The notes beneath the pieces are model-generated. The model saw only the letters and a list, made by a program, of their open reading frames with translations, did not search any database and was not told the origin of the DNA. Below, in pieces: positions 1-11,000 of a stretch of DNA of 24,821 bases (its first letter is position 1; each line of letters begins with the position of its first letter). The stretch is from Temnopleurus reevesii. Its lineage: Eukaryota > Echinodermata > Echinoidea > Temnopleuroida > Temnopleuridae. The stretch is from contig BQKZ01008619.1 in NCBI GenBank assembly GCA_036244855.1, forward strand, positions 1-24,821, in the 5' to 3' direction. A program made the translations under genes and the position numbers.

Positions 1-358
1 ATTGGAGGTTCGCCAAAACAAAAGGAATTATAGGATAAATAACAGATCAGTTTTATACAAACTCGATTGCTCTTGTGTTACCGTCCAAAAAGGTAAGAAA
101 TACTGACATTTGGGTGACTGTTTTAGACAATTTTGAATGATTTTGAATAGCTAGTAAAATTTAGTTGCATTTTTGAAAGTTCACCGAAAGAAACTGTTTC
201 CAGAAAGATAAAACTTCTAGGGCGTATCCAGACATTTATTTTTGTTTGAAATTTTAGTATTTTTTTTTTATCTTTAAGGCATAACCGTCACAATATTCTA
301 CATCTAGACTAGGCTAGGGAAAACCCTTGGGGAAAAATTGTATTGGCATATTTTACGG
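1..358. other. AT-rich non-coding sequence
   Basis: No exon, repeat or RNA signal recognised. Taken as intron or upstream sequence of the tetraspanin gene. Confidence 0.5.
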
Positions 359-449
359 AGGCACTAAGGTGACACACATATACAAGATTTTTTTCACCAC
401 AACAGCTGCAGTCCTTCTAAATCTTATTTTAGGTGTCACTTTAGTGCCT
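359..449. mobile_element. Short palindromic MITE-like element, 91 bp
   Basis: The ends AGGCACTAAGGTGACAC and GTGTCACTTTAGTGCCT are inverted repeats of 17 bp with one mismatch. The centre is unique and contains CAGCTGCAG. No clear target-site duplication was seen. Confidence 0.6.
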
Positions 450-1403
450 ACTTAACTTGCCGATAAGGCGATATCCACGAAAGATGAAAAATAAAAATCT
501 AATGAAGGAAGAAAAATAGCATATATTGCTCATTGTATGAACTATGTTTTATGCTCAATAAAAAAAATTGTGTTTAGTACCCCTTCGACTATCATATTTA
601 CCAATAAACCAATGTATAATAATTTGTCACGGTCCTGCTGGGATTCTACTTGACTACTACTAGTAAAACATGTCACATTAATTTGTATAGTTTTTCTGGA
701 GCATACTTAGATTGTGGTATTTAGCAAATTATATTTTTGGAATATTTACAAAATTATTTTCTAAGATGTTGGCACGAAATGAAACTAGATATTTTAGGCG
801 TTAAATATTTCTAAAAATAAAGTTAATTCATGAAAGAATCGTGGAGATATCGCTTTCTCCATGTAAAATTATTTGTTTATGCTGTTTGGGGAATTAAATT
901 TCAATTTCTATTCAGGTTGGCATCTCTGGTTGGCATCTCTGCTGTGCATGCATGTGTGAATATGCAGGGTATGCTCTGGATAGCATGTCAAATGACTTCA
1001 ACATTTTCTTGATGACTCTGTGTAATTTCAAAATTTGTACATATCGTCCGCATTTTCAAGAAGTGACAGGAGCCCGAGGGTATTGTTACACAAAATTAGT
1101 TTATACAAATCCATCAAAACGTGTCCTATAGAATTAACACGTTGTTTGATAGGATGCCCGTTGAATTGGCGCTATGTCGTGATATCTTTGTCTTTATGCA
1201 ATAATACCCTTTAGCTCACTGTCATTTCATGAAAACACGGAAAATATACTGTATGAATTTTGGATTGATTTGTCATAGCAGTACTAGGGTACCGCTACTT
1301 GTGTACACGCCCCCCCCCCCCCCCCCCCCCCCTAAAAAATTGTTAATGATGAAATGAAATGATGAAAAATGAATTGAAACATGAAGGGATTTCAGTTTTG
1401 TCC
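450..1403. other. Non-coding stretch with poly-C run
   Basis: AT-rich sequence without recognisable exons. A 13-bp direct repeat GGTTGGCATCTCT occurs twice at 915-940. A run of 23 C occupies 1310-1332. The last nine bases (GTTTTGTCC, 1395-1403) are the left target-site duplication of the next element. Confidence 0.55.
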
Positions 1404-1623
1404 TAGTCCAGTTGAGGACTGTGTGTTCTGATAGCACCCACATCTTCTCTTACACTGAACATGACTGTATGGCTTCTCTGATCATGCTTGCCCCTCTGAT
1501 AGCACGATCAGGGGTTTATGGTAAGGACTCTGTGGTTGAGTGCACAGTTATTGTGTACACGTTCAGTGTAAGAGAATATGCAGAGGTGGGTGCTATCAGA
1601 ACACACAGTCCTAAACTGGACTA
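1404..1623. mobile_element. Non-autonomous TIR element, Mutator-like, with 9-bp target-site duplication
   Basis: 220 bp with long terminal inverted repeats. The left end TAGTCCAGTT-GAGGACTG and the reverse complement of the right end (AGTCCTAAACTGGACTA) match; the arms continue through TGATAGCACCCAC and CTTACACTGAAC, about 60 bp each. The 9-bp GTTTTGTCC stands on both sides (1395-1403 and 1624-1632). Long TIRs with 9-bp duplications are typical of Mutator-like MITEs. The internal sequence codes for nothing recognisable. Confidence 0.8.
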
Positions 1624-1875
1624 GTTTTGTCCCTATTATTGATTCTCAGCTTGCATTCTTAACCATGATTCCACTTTAGATCTTGCGCACACCCAGGATT
1701 TTAACCACTTTTTGTGTTTTTATTACAACTGATAATTTATGCTGTAGATTGTTTTTAGGAAATTAAAATGATGAAAGAAAGATTAGAAAATTTACACTCT
1801 TCAAAGATGGCCACTTTAATAAACACATGTATGCAGTGTAAATGTACTCCCTTATACAAAAAAACTTTGATTTAA

Positions 1876-2154
1876 TTTAAGACAGTATAATGAAGTAAAC
1901 ATGAATAAATCATATAGTTTAGGATTTTGTGTAACCTACTTAGTAATATCACTGTTGACAAGAGGAAAATATTAAACCAATTGATTTTTAATCAAACTAC
2001 ATCACATCCAACTCNTTTAAGACAGTATAATGAAGTAAACATGAATAAATCATATAGTTTAGGATTTTGTGTAACCTACTTAGTAATATCACTGTTGACA
2101 AGAGGAAAATATTAAACCAATTGATTTTTAATCAAACTACATCACATCCAACTC
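1876..2154 (+). repeat. Exact 139-bp direct duplication separated by a single N
   Basis: Bases 1876-2014 and 2016-2154 read identically from TTTAAGACAG to CATCCAACTC, with only the N at 2015 between them. An exact duplicate flanking an undetermined base is the signature of two contig ends that overlap but were not merged, so this is probably an assembly artefact and not a biological repeat. Confidence 0.9.
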
Positions 2155-2329
2155 CTTGCTATTTAATACAACATGTGCATGTATCTCATGTGATGCAAAC
2201 AACTTTTTTGAACGCTAAAATATATGGCTGAACTTTCAGCTAAACAAACCCTCAACATAATGCATTGCCAACACACACCCTAGAAGTTCCTGAAAGAAAT
2301 GAGTCACACAGTTTGAGGTTCCCCTCAAT

Positions 2330-3775
2330 GGAAACAAGGTGAATCAATTCGTCAGGTTATGATTGTATCATGGTAACCAATGAAACTGCATCCTGTGACT
2401 CCTGTCAAATATGAAACTACAGGGCAATGTCACCACTAGTCTAAGTTTATGGGCAATATTTGAGAAAGGGAAATCGTCTAATTGTACATGTATGTTTTTT
2501 ATAATGATGTCCAACTATAGGAAAGGATTATCTCAAAAGAATTCAAGTAATCAATCAGTCAGGTTATGATTGTATCATGGTAACCATTTAAACTGCATCC
2601 TGTCAAATATGAAACTACATTACCCTAGGCTTGTAACATCGTCACTAGACTAAGTGTAAGGGCAATATTCAAGAAAGGGAGATCGTCTCAAAACATTATC
2701 AAATGTATGTTCTTTATGATAATCTCTGACTATATGAAAGGATGAAATAATCATTTACTATCTCAAAAGAATTAAAGTAATCATTCAGGTTATGATTGTT
2801 TCATGGTAACCATTTAAAATGCATCCTGTCAAATATGAAACTACCCTTGTAATTTTGCCACTAGTCTAAGTTTAAGGACAATATTTGAGAATGGGAAATT
2901 GTCTCAAAACATGATCAAATGTTTGTTCTTTATTCATAAAATCTGACTATATGAAAGGATGAAATCGTTTACTATCTCAAAATAATTCAAGTAATCAATT
3001 AGTAAAGGTTATGATTGTATCATGGTAACCATTTAAACAGCATCCTGTGACTCCTGTCAAATATGAATCTACCCTTGGAACATCACCGCTAGTCTAAGTT
3101 TAAGAGCAATAGTTGAGAAAGGGAAATCGTCTCAAAATATGATCAAATATACATGTAAGGTATCTATGTTTTTTATAATGATGTCTGACTATATGAAGGG
3201 ATGAAATAATCATTTACTATCTACAATGAATTCAAGTAATCAATCAGTCAGGTTATGATTGTATCATGGTAACCAATGAAACAGTTTCCTGTCAAATATG
3301 AAACTACAGAGCAATATCACTGCTAGTCTAAGGTAACGGACAATATTTAAGAAAAGGAAATCGTCTCAAAGCAGTATCAAATGTTTGTTCTTTATAATAA
3401 TATCTGACTATATGAAAGGATGAAAAAAAAAATTATTATCTCAAAAGATTTCAAATAATCAGTCGTTCAGGTTATGATTGTATCATGGTAACCATCTAAA
3501 CTGCATCCTGTCAAATATGAAACTACCCTTGTAATATCACTACTAGTCTAAGTTTAAGGGCAATATTTAGCAATTTAAGAAATCATCTCAAATATATGTT
3601 TAAATGTCTGTGTTCTTCTTGGAATGAACAGTAACTGAGCATATTGTAGAAAAAAATTATGAGATCCCAAAAGGATAAAAATAATCAGATTTTATAATCA
3701 GTTTTTCATAACCATTTGGACAACATCCTGTCAAAGTCGGAACAACCCTTAGACCACATTACCAGTAGTCTGAAT
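2330..3775 (+). repeat. Degenerate tandem array, period about 205-245 bp, six to seven units
   Basis: The landmark CAGGTTATGATTGTATCATG with GGTAACCA recurs at about 2353, 2560, 2786, 3005, 3249 and 3468, with a decayed unit near 3700. Each unit continues with CATCCTGTCAAATATGAAAC, CTAGTCTAAGTTTA, a GGGAAATCGTCTCAAA block and a CTATATGAAAGGATGAAAT block. Units differ by substitutions and small indels, so the array is old. No open frame is shared between units. The reverse-complementary core GGTTATGATTG...CATGGTAACC gives each unit a weak hairpin. Confidence 0.88.
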
Positions 3776-4106
3776 TTTCCAGACCCCTCTTATGAGCTTT
3801 AATCATTTAATTTCTAGCAAATGCTCTCAAGATGTCCCTTTGCATTTTTTGGAGAGCTTTGTTCAACATCTTTGCTTTCTTTCTGCTTCAGTACTATTAC
3901 CCCCCCCCCAAAAAAAATTATAAAATATTTTATAAACATTTTCCTTTCTGTAGATGATGGTTATGTTGAAGGTCTATGTATCCCGCCCAAATGCTCACTT
4001 TGTGAAAACTGCAACATTTTTGTAATTTGATTCAATAACTTAAGATCTTAAGATATCTTCTGTGAATGTAAGCAGAAAGCAAAAACTGCATACATGTTAA
4101 CATTAT
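3776..4106. other. AT-rich non-coding spacer
   Basis: Short C run at 3901-3909 followed by an A run. No exon or repeat family recognised. Confidence 0.5.
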
Positions 4107-4510
4107 GATGATGATGATGGCCTCTTGTATAGCGCCGGTCTCCGCCACAGCTGGGCGCTCATGGCGCTCGATTACTAAAAAATAATGTCTCACAGATTTC
4201 AATGTCCTAATTAGTGCTATGGTTTATCTTTCAGTCCAAGAACTCCCAGTAGTGGTACAATTTGGTTATTCCTCTAACGACAAGGTAGTAGGGAACAGAT
4301 AGGTCTTTAGGTAGGACTCAAAGGTTGATTGCGTATCTGCTCTCCTAATGAAGTGGGGAAGGCTACTCCACAGTTTTGGCCCAGAGATGTAGAAGGCTCG
4401 ATCACCCCAGGTTGTACGGCTGAGCGATTCCGACAGCAATGTTTGGTCTGCCGATCGAAGACTGCAGGTTGGCGTGTGCTGAGAAATTTTATGACATCAA
4501 GCACTATTGA
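4107..4510 (-). mobile_element. 5'-truncated LINE: reverse-transcriptase C-terminus and 3' tail
   Basis: On the - strand, bases about 4475 down to 4266 read in one frame as ...SLRSADQTLLSESLSR... then GDRAFYISGPKLWSSLP, HFIRR and SYLKTYLF, ending at TAA (4266-4268). GDR-F---GPKLW-SLP--IR---------F---LKT-LF is the characteristic C-terminal motif of CR1/L2-type non-LTR retrotransposon reverse transcriptases. Immediately upstream (4476-4510) the homology seems to move to another frame, so a frameshift is likely. A 3' UTR follows and ends GCGCTATACAAGAGGCC plus an (ATC)n run at about 4107-4119. The copy is far too short to be autonomous. Confidence 0.83.
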
Positions 4511-5003
4511 TCATTTAAATCACTTGCAGTTCTGCATTCAAATCTTCATTGTACATCAGAACATTTCCACATGTATTGTACTTTCAGGGGCATGAATATG
4601 AAATGTAGACTTCTACACTGGATATTGGATAATATACAAGCTCAAATAAGGCAATGAAGGTGTTCTATTTCATAAAACTAAAAAGTAGGGGGAAACATAC
4701 AAATGGGCTCTCAATATTTATTTATGTGTATGATCTTCAGCATAATTTGATGTTCACATTTCAAATACTACTTGTTGACGAGTGTATTACAATATGACCA
4801 GCATAATATCTGTTTGTGATTTTAGAAACAATATCATGGTGCTGGTACTGTAGTATGCATACTGTATCTGTAATCGCTATAAGACCACTTGTACACTGAC
4901 AGTCGTTATAAATTATTGACAACTTCAAGGTCTATCATTGTCATCTACAAGGATACACTACTTTGCCCTTTTACACACTAATTTTTTTAAAGGCGAGTAA
5001 TTA
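4511..5003. other. AT-rich non-coding spacer
   Basis: No exon, RNA gene or clear repeat recognised. An (ATTTG)n run begins at its right edge. Confidence 0.5.
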
Positions 5004-5160
5004 TGATTTGATTTGATTTGATTTGATTTCTGCGTTCACATGAATGATTTACAATACAAACATTAAAGATAAATACACAATACAAATAAATAGTATATTT
5101 TAACATACATAGAATAGTAATATAAAAAGAGAAACAAGGTATCAAATTAATTTAAATAAT
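5004..5160 (-). mobile_element. Possible 3' end of a non-LTR element with (CAAAT)n tail
   Basis: An (ATTTG)n run at 5004-5029 is followed by TCTGCGTTCACATGAATGAT and AT-rich sequence. Read on the - strand this looks like a LINE 3' UTR ending in a simple pentanucleotide tail. No coding remnant is visible, so this rests on the tail alone. Confidence 0.3.
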
Positions 5161-5399
5161 GTAAGGGAACGCAGTCCTCTGAGACCGTCATTTACTCATG
5201 ATCATGCACAGAATGATGTTTAACATATATATTGGAATGAAATTGATGCCAACATCGTAGACGGTTCATAAATGAACGATGATTATCCTTTACTTGCAGG
5301 CTCATTCCACTTCCTTAATGTCATGAAATGAACAGTTTTGTTCAAAAATCTTTAAGAAATATACGATGTCAAATACTCGTTTATCCTTTGTTTCCTATG

Positions 5400-5535
5400 G
5401 GATACATACTTGTACTTGAATGATTTTGTATTGTTTCATGTCTTTTATTTTACAATGTATTGTTTTGTTCCATTTTACATGTTCCATACTCTGATTTGTG
5501 ATTTATGGAAAATAAACTTGAATTTGAACACTAAA
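5400..5535 (+). mobile_element. Possible second LINE-like 3' end
   Basis: The segment TTTATGGAAAATAAACTTGA followed by ATTTGAAC resembles the AATAAACTTGAATTTGAA tails of some invertebrate LINEs. No reverse-transcriptase remnant is seen before it, and the AATAAA could equally be chance in this AT-rich stretch. Confidence 0.25.
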
Positions 5536-6265
5536 ATAAAACACGATATAAACTATTTCCAAAAAGTTAAGTGGGCCACATATAACAGAACCGTATGCCG
5601 TGTATTAAACTGTGTGGACACAACAATCGCAAGCCGGTTCCAATTTGAATAGCATGACAAGGGACCATTGAATTTGCGTTCGACGTGATTTTTTAAAATA
5701 GTTTATATCGTCTTATAAGCAGTAATTCAGAGCATGAATTAATCAAAGGCCAACCCTTTGCTGCTTTTCTGACTGGTTTCAATGTTTTCTCACTGACCAT
5801 GGAGATTTTTTGGTGTCGATTTTTCTTTTTCCCATTTGTGAGACTAAAATTATGCCTTGTAGGAAGTAGTCTTGCCTTAGAAATATTGACATTTAAGGCC
5901 TTGTCCTGTTCATCTTTAGTTTGACCTATTCCCGATACCTTCATTTGGGGGTAGGGGTAGGGAGAGGACAGGAGCTAGGATGAGGATCAGAAGTGAATTT
6001 TTGTTGCTTTTTGCATATTTTGCAGTGTAGTTTGCCTATCCTCACACTCACTAAAACTAAACCTATTAACCAAATGAGAATTCATTATGTATGGCTCAAA
6101 TACCCATTAAGCAAGATACTGTCGCAGTCACGATTGCTGGGCACAAAATCCAAAGGTCTAATTTCTGCTGCAATCTTGGTATTTTTAGACAGCAACTTCA
6201 CAATGTCAACCCAAATACAACAAATTTCCAGTTCAGTTCGGTGTGCGTTGAGCATTATTTTAAAG
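5536..6265. other. Non-coding stretch, no element recognised
   Basis: Contains a G-rich patch at 5945-5980 (GGGGGTAGGGGTAGGGAG). Open frames here are short and have no family motifs. Confidence 0.5.
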
Positions 6266-6295
6266 AGTGGATTTGGTGCCATATAAATTATATTA

Positions 6296-6343
<48 letters not shown>
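6266..6343 (+). mobile_element. Tail remnant of an older SINE/LINE-like element with (ATT)n
   Basis: AGAGTGGATTTGGTGCCATATAAATT followed by an (ATT)n run parallels the tail of the downstream SINE (AGAGTGGATACGTGCGCTATATAAATTGC plus (ATT)n). The next SINE begins right after this ATT run, as if it had inserted into the older tail. Confidence 0.55.
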
Positions 6344-6344
6344 G

Positions 6345-6650
6345 GAGGAGGCGCCGTGGTGTTGTGGTCGCGACTCTCGCCTTTCAACTAGAGGGTCGTA
6401 GGTTCGAATCCTACCCAGGGCGTCAATTTCCTTCAGCAAGAAATTCATCCACATTGTGCTGCACTCAACCCAGGTAAGGTGAATGGGTACCTGGCAGGAA
6501 TATTTATTCTTTGAAATGCCAAGTGCGCCGTGAATGGCTGCCGGGCTAAAGCCAGGGTAATAATAATGTAAAGCGCCTTGAGCACTCAGCAGAGTGGATA
6601 CGTGCGCTATATAAATTGCATCTATTATTATTATTATTATTATTATTATC
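6345..6650 (+). mobile_element. tRNA-derived SINE, full length
   Basis: It begins GGAGGAGGCGCCGTGGTGTT and has a clear pol III B box (GGTTCGAATCC at about 6400-6410) inside a perfect T-arm (GTAGG, TTCGAAT, CCTAC). The tRNA-like head is followed by a body with GAATGGGTACCTGGCAGG, then AAGCGCCTTGAGCACTCAGC, GCGCTATATAAATTGC and an (ATT)n tail at 6622-6650. Two more copies lie in the window (6749-6997 minus, 18640-18935 plus). The tail aligns with that of the LINE at 4107-4510, suggesting mobilisation by that LINE family. Confidence 0.85.
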
Positions 6651-6748
6651 ATTGTTGTAGTGACAGTGGCAAATTTAAGTTCCATCAATGGAAAGTGGTC
6701 AATTTTTTTTGTAATGTCCAACATCAATGTTGCCCGGATTTATTTATA

Positions 6749-6997
6749 ATGATGATAATAATAATAATGAACGGTTACATGTATAGCGCTTATCAACTCT
6801 TCACGAGAACTCCCTCTACAAATGCAGCGTTATTTAATATTACCCTGGCTTTACCAGTGCAGCTTTTTGAAGGAATAAATTCCTACCAGGTACCCATTCA
6901 CCTCACTTGGGTTGAGTGCAGCACCATGTGGATGAACTTCTAGCTGAAGGAAATTAACGACATGGGTAGGATTTGAACTTACACCATGGCGCCTCCA
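6749..6997 (-). mobile_element. tRNA-derived SINE, minus strand, with internal head deletion
   Basis: Reverse copy of the 6345-6650 SINE. The (ATT)n tail lies at 6749-6769 and the body CCAGGTACCCATTCACCT at about 6886-6904. The T-arm relic GGTAGGATTTGAACTTAC and the 5' end GGCGCCTCC finish at 6997. About 40 bp of the tRNA-like head, between GGCGCCATGGTG and the T-arm, is missing. It is tail-to-tail with the previous SINE and ends 38 bp before the exon at 7036. Confidence 0.82.
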
Positions 6998-7035
6998 CGG
7001 CTCATTGTATAATATTTATTTCATTTTCCCCTCAG

Positions 7036-7221
7036 CTTGTTGGAACCACCCTCCTTGCAATTGGAATCTATGCAGAGTTTGAGAAGAGGAATTACCAAGC
7101 AGTTAGCGATGTGCTTCTCAATCCTGCTACGGTTCTCATCGTCATTGGATCATTTATGTTCGTCCTAACGTTCATCGGGTGTGTGGGGGCGCTGAGAGAA
7201 AACATCACCCTGATAAAAATT
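7036..7221 (+). CDS. TSPAN33-like: Tetraspanin exon A: end of TM1, small extracellular loop, TM2, GC-GALREN turn
   Basis: 62 codons, phase 0 at both ends. The acceptor is a pyrimidine run ending CCCCTCAG just before base 7036; the donor is GTAAGT at 7222. Residues 1-13 (LVGTTLLAIGIYA) finish TM1. Residues 14-30 are the small extracellular loop. Residues 31-48 form TM2. Residues 48-56 (GCVGALREN) are the short cytoplasmic turn that is highly conserved in tetraspanins, with Cys49 a likely palmitoylation site by family knowledge. Residues 57-62 lead into TM3. The open frame runs back to an ATG at 6973, but that stretch crosses the splice acceptor and a SINE, so it is not the real start. The true first exon must end in phase 0 within TM1; I did not find it upstream in this window. 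Confidence 0.95.
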
Positions 7222-8049
7222 GTAAGTTCATCCTGATTTTAAAAGGGCTTCAAATGGCTGTACTGCTTTAAAACAAACACCACTTTTTTCTTTGGGAAGA
7301 AGCATATACAGTCAAACCTTGTTATAACGAGGTCCTTGGGACCAGAAAAATTATCTCTTTATACCGAAACCTTGTTTTATCAGGGCTAAAATACAATAAA
7401 ATACAAAGAGATGGGACCAGGAAAACTAACTTGTTTTAACAAGATCTCATTATATCAGTGCTCTTTATAACGAGGTTGGACTGTATTCTAATTTTGTTTT
7501 CACAGTAAGGGGGTGTTGTTCAAAATTAACTGCAAATCAACTGCAACTTTGCAAATTGTAACGTACATTTCGTTCGTGCTTGGTTTGCACATTTAACAAG
7601 ACGTGCATAAACAATGATTTTTATTGGCACGTTTCGATCAATTGCAACTTTTGAACAACACCCCCTAAAAAGCTCAGTTTCATTTATAGTCTCATGGTAA
7701 TGTATCATTGCTCTCCAAACTGTCTTCGAGATTTAACATTATCTGAGGTTGCCGAAATGATATCTTGGTATATTTTTTTTCTTCATTTTTTAAATTTTGC
7801 CATGTACAGTATTATTCAGTTCAATTCAATTCAAAATAACATTCCTTTTTTTTCTTTCAACAACAAAAATAAATCAATGATCATGTAAATTGTATTTTTC
7901 ATTTGGATTACTATTATCATTTGTCTCCTTCTTATGCATCTTCTTCCTCGCCTTTTTTCTTGTCTTCCTGATAATTCTCATATTGCTCTCCTTCTTGTTC
8001 TCCCTCTCTCTATTCTTGTTCTTGTTATATTGTTGATTTTCTTCTTCTT

Positions 8050-8081
<32 letters not shown>

Positions 8082-11000
8082 CATGTTGAGGAAAACGTGA
8101 GGTATATACAGTCAAACCTGCCTATAAAGTCCACCCAAAGGAGACAGAAAACACAGTCTTTAAGAGCAGGTAGTCTCTAACATGTAAATTGCTTCCAATG
8201 GAGACCAGAAAGGTGGTCTTTATGGACAGGTGGTATTTATATACAGGTGTTCGCAAGAGCAGGTTTGACTGTACGCTGTATAAACATGAAAAACTTCAAC
8301 TTCGTGTGAGCTTGCTTACTCGTTTTGTACCTTTGATTATGCCATTTTATTTTAACTCCTTTGTGTTTTTTTCTTTCATTTAGTTCGGTTGGACCATCAC
8401 AATCATATTTATCCTCCAGTTGGTAGCTGCAATCATTGCTATTGTATTCAAAACAAAGGTAAGTTCATGTAAAGGTAAATTATAATACTTGCAATGTTAA
8501 AGTAGAATCCAAAACTTTTCAAATTCATGCCAATTATTGACCCAAATCAAGAAATCTCAACTCCTCTTAAAGCCCAAGTACAGTCTTGGTAAATGCGAAT
8601 ATTTTCATCACCAGATTTTATCTTCAAATCTATATGAAATGAATTATAATATCATAAACATATTACACAAAAGATTGTGCGAAAAATAAACGAGTTTTGG
8701 AAAAGCTATAACCTAAAATGTGCAAATTTTTATAGCGTGGTGCTTCACCACGCTTTTTCAATATTTTCTTTCTCGATAAAGGACAACTTTCCATGCTCAG
8801 AATTGGATGAAAATTTAAGAATTTAATTGTTGTGTATATCTCTATATCATTCTATTGTCAAATCTTGGAAATAATTTTGTATATATGCTCCATAACGAGC
8901 AAAATAATGCTATAAGAGAGGGCGCTAAATATGATTTAACAGTCAAATTCAAATTTTCAAAAGTATCAGTTCGTAAGAAAATATGCTATTGTCTAAAAAT
9001 GTGTAGTAAGAATCACATGTCATGATAAATATCCCCAAAATTCACATTTCTTCATCTTTACCAAAACTGTACTTTGGCTTTACGAGGGTAATAATCATAC
9101 ATTTTAGTCGTAATTTTGAAGTGAATTTTTATGTAATGAATCCCAAGATTAGATTTTAAGTTGGGGGACCAGTGATTCACATTCTTATTAAAAACAAGAT
9201 ATATTCACAATGCAAAATCAGATTTTGATATTGTACAGTCAATTATGTCTGTTGTGGTTGTTTAAGGGATACAGATGATTGGTTAATGGTGACAGGTAAT
9301 TTTTATTTATAAACAGGCTTTAATAGGCAGGTTTGCTATATATTCAAATTTATGTATTTTTCTTGCCACTGAACGTAGTTACTTGGTATTCCCTTAACTG
9401 TTTGATAACAATAATACTACAATACTTGGAGTCCGGTTTGCATACATTACTTGTTGCTATGTTGGGCAAGCTTTAGGGTTGTGAAGAACAACCTTTGTGT
9501 TAAAGGTATGCATAAAATTTGCATCTATTAGTAAACCTGCCTACATTTTCTATATAGCTACCATATACCTACATGTAATCTACTGTAAATGACCTTTGTG
9601 GGCTAAATTATAAGTGACCACTATAGACAGGTGGCCACCAGAGACATATGACAAGACAGATAACACCCAAGACAGATTTGACTGGTTTAACATACACTGA
9701 TGTTTTTTACATGTAGATATAAATGTATACATGTAATATAGGCACAGTTTCTCCCACAACGTCTTTCCTCCTGAATTACTGGCAAGAAGGTTTGGCATTT
9801 GACTGCATCCTGAACAAGTAATCTATGGAGGAAATGATGTCTAACCTCTATGGGCTGTTGAGAGCCAAGGAGGTTCCTATGTGAAGCTGTCCATGTATTG
9901 CTAGTTGTAGTTATCCATATATTTATAACTCTCATTTTTCGACAGATTAATGCTTATACAGTAAACCTTGTTATAAAGAGCACTGATATAAAGAGCTCTC
10001 GTTATAACAAGGTAATTTTCCTTGTCCCATCTCTTTGTATTTTATTGTATTTTGACCCTGCAGTGAATATTTTTCCTGGTATCGCATCACAATTTGCTAT
10101 GCATTTTAGCAGAATTGCTATACAAAATATATTTTGTGTAGCAACTTTTTCACATAGAACTGTATAGTAAAGAATTGGAAAAGTTTCCTCAATGTCTGAA
10201 AACTGCTAATCAAATGTGAAAAGTAAAGTTATTCCCTGCCCTGATTTAACAAGGTTTCAATATAAAGAGGCAATTCCTCTGGTCCCAACGACCTCGTTAT
10301 AACAAGGTTAGACTGTATTCATTTGTAGATTTCTACATGTAGTTATTCACCGATTTATACTTTTAGTTATCCATAGGTATCGGCTTGACTGTTACAATGT
10401 GTGACTAGCTTTATACACATTATCCATCAGATTTATACTTGGCATCCTGTTCAGTGCAAGTGCTAGTAATCTGTAAACGAACAATGCTTATAACGGCTAT
10501 GATCTGCGTAGTGACTGCAAGGTTTTGAGAAGGAGTTATCCACAGTTTTCTATTTTGTACTTGGGCAATGGTTTTGCCCATTTTTTTTCTTGAGGACCTG
10601 GGCGGTTGGGTGCACTTTTTATAGGGCCCATGTCTCATGATATTCAAAAAAGTTTCTTACAAAGCCTTGGCCCAACATCTGGGTGAATCACATTATTTAA
10701 TTAAATCATTTTATTGCAGGAATAAGGGAAGGTAGATGGCAGATCCATCTTTGTTCCAAAGAATACAGAAGTATGGCCCATTAATATGGCATGGGAAATT
10801 AATTATTTACCTTTGTTTTATTATATCTCTTCATGTGTTATTTCAATACCTTTAAATTTGATGAGCACAATTACTGTGAAGCAACGTTTCACTAATATCC
10901 TCAGGAAAACAAGACTTTTTTATATACAGAAATGTAAACAAAATAACTGGAATACAAGATTTCACTACATGTAGTTTCTCAGAAAATCAAGATATTTTAG

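Noticed and set aside
1412..1624. 70-codon open frame
   Set aside because: Lies entirely within the palindromic Mutator-like element; non-coding.
2330..3775. Regular repeats as a CRISPR array
   Set aside because: Whole units of about 220 bp are similar, with no short identical repeats and unique spacers; the setting is an animal intron.
6345..6420. SINE head as an intact tRNA gene
   Set aside because: It is followed by a SINE body that recurs at two other sites, and the acceptor and anticodon arms do not fold as a standard tRNA.
6085..6943. Open frames of 97-128 codons on both strands
   Set aside because: They run through (ATT)n tracts and the two SINEs, giving poly-N, poly-I or poly-Y; not genes.
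6973..7035. ATG at 6973 as the tetraspanin start
   Set aside because: The frame crosses a SINE and the splice acceptor CCCCTCAG; the resulting N-terminus lacks the family's cytoplasmic tail and TM1 start.
1..7035. Search for the missing first exon
   Set aside because: I found no phase-0 exon ending in a TM1 half with an adjacent GT donor; short hydrophobic frames such as 5410-5652 have no matching junction. It probably lies upstream of the window.
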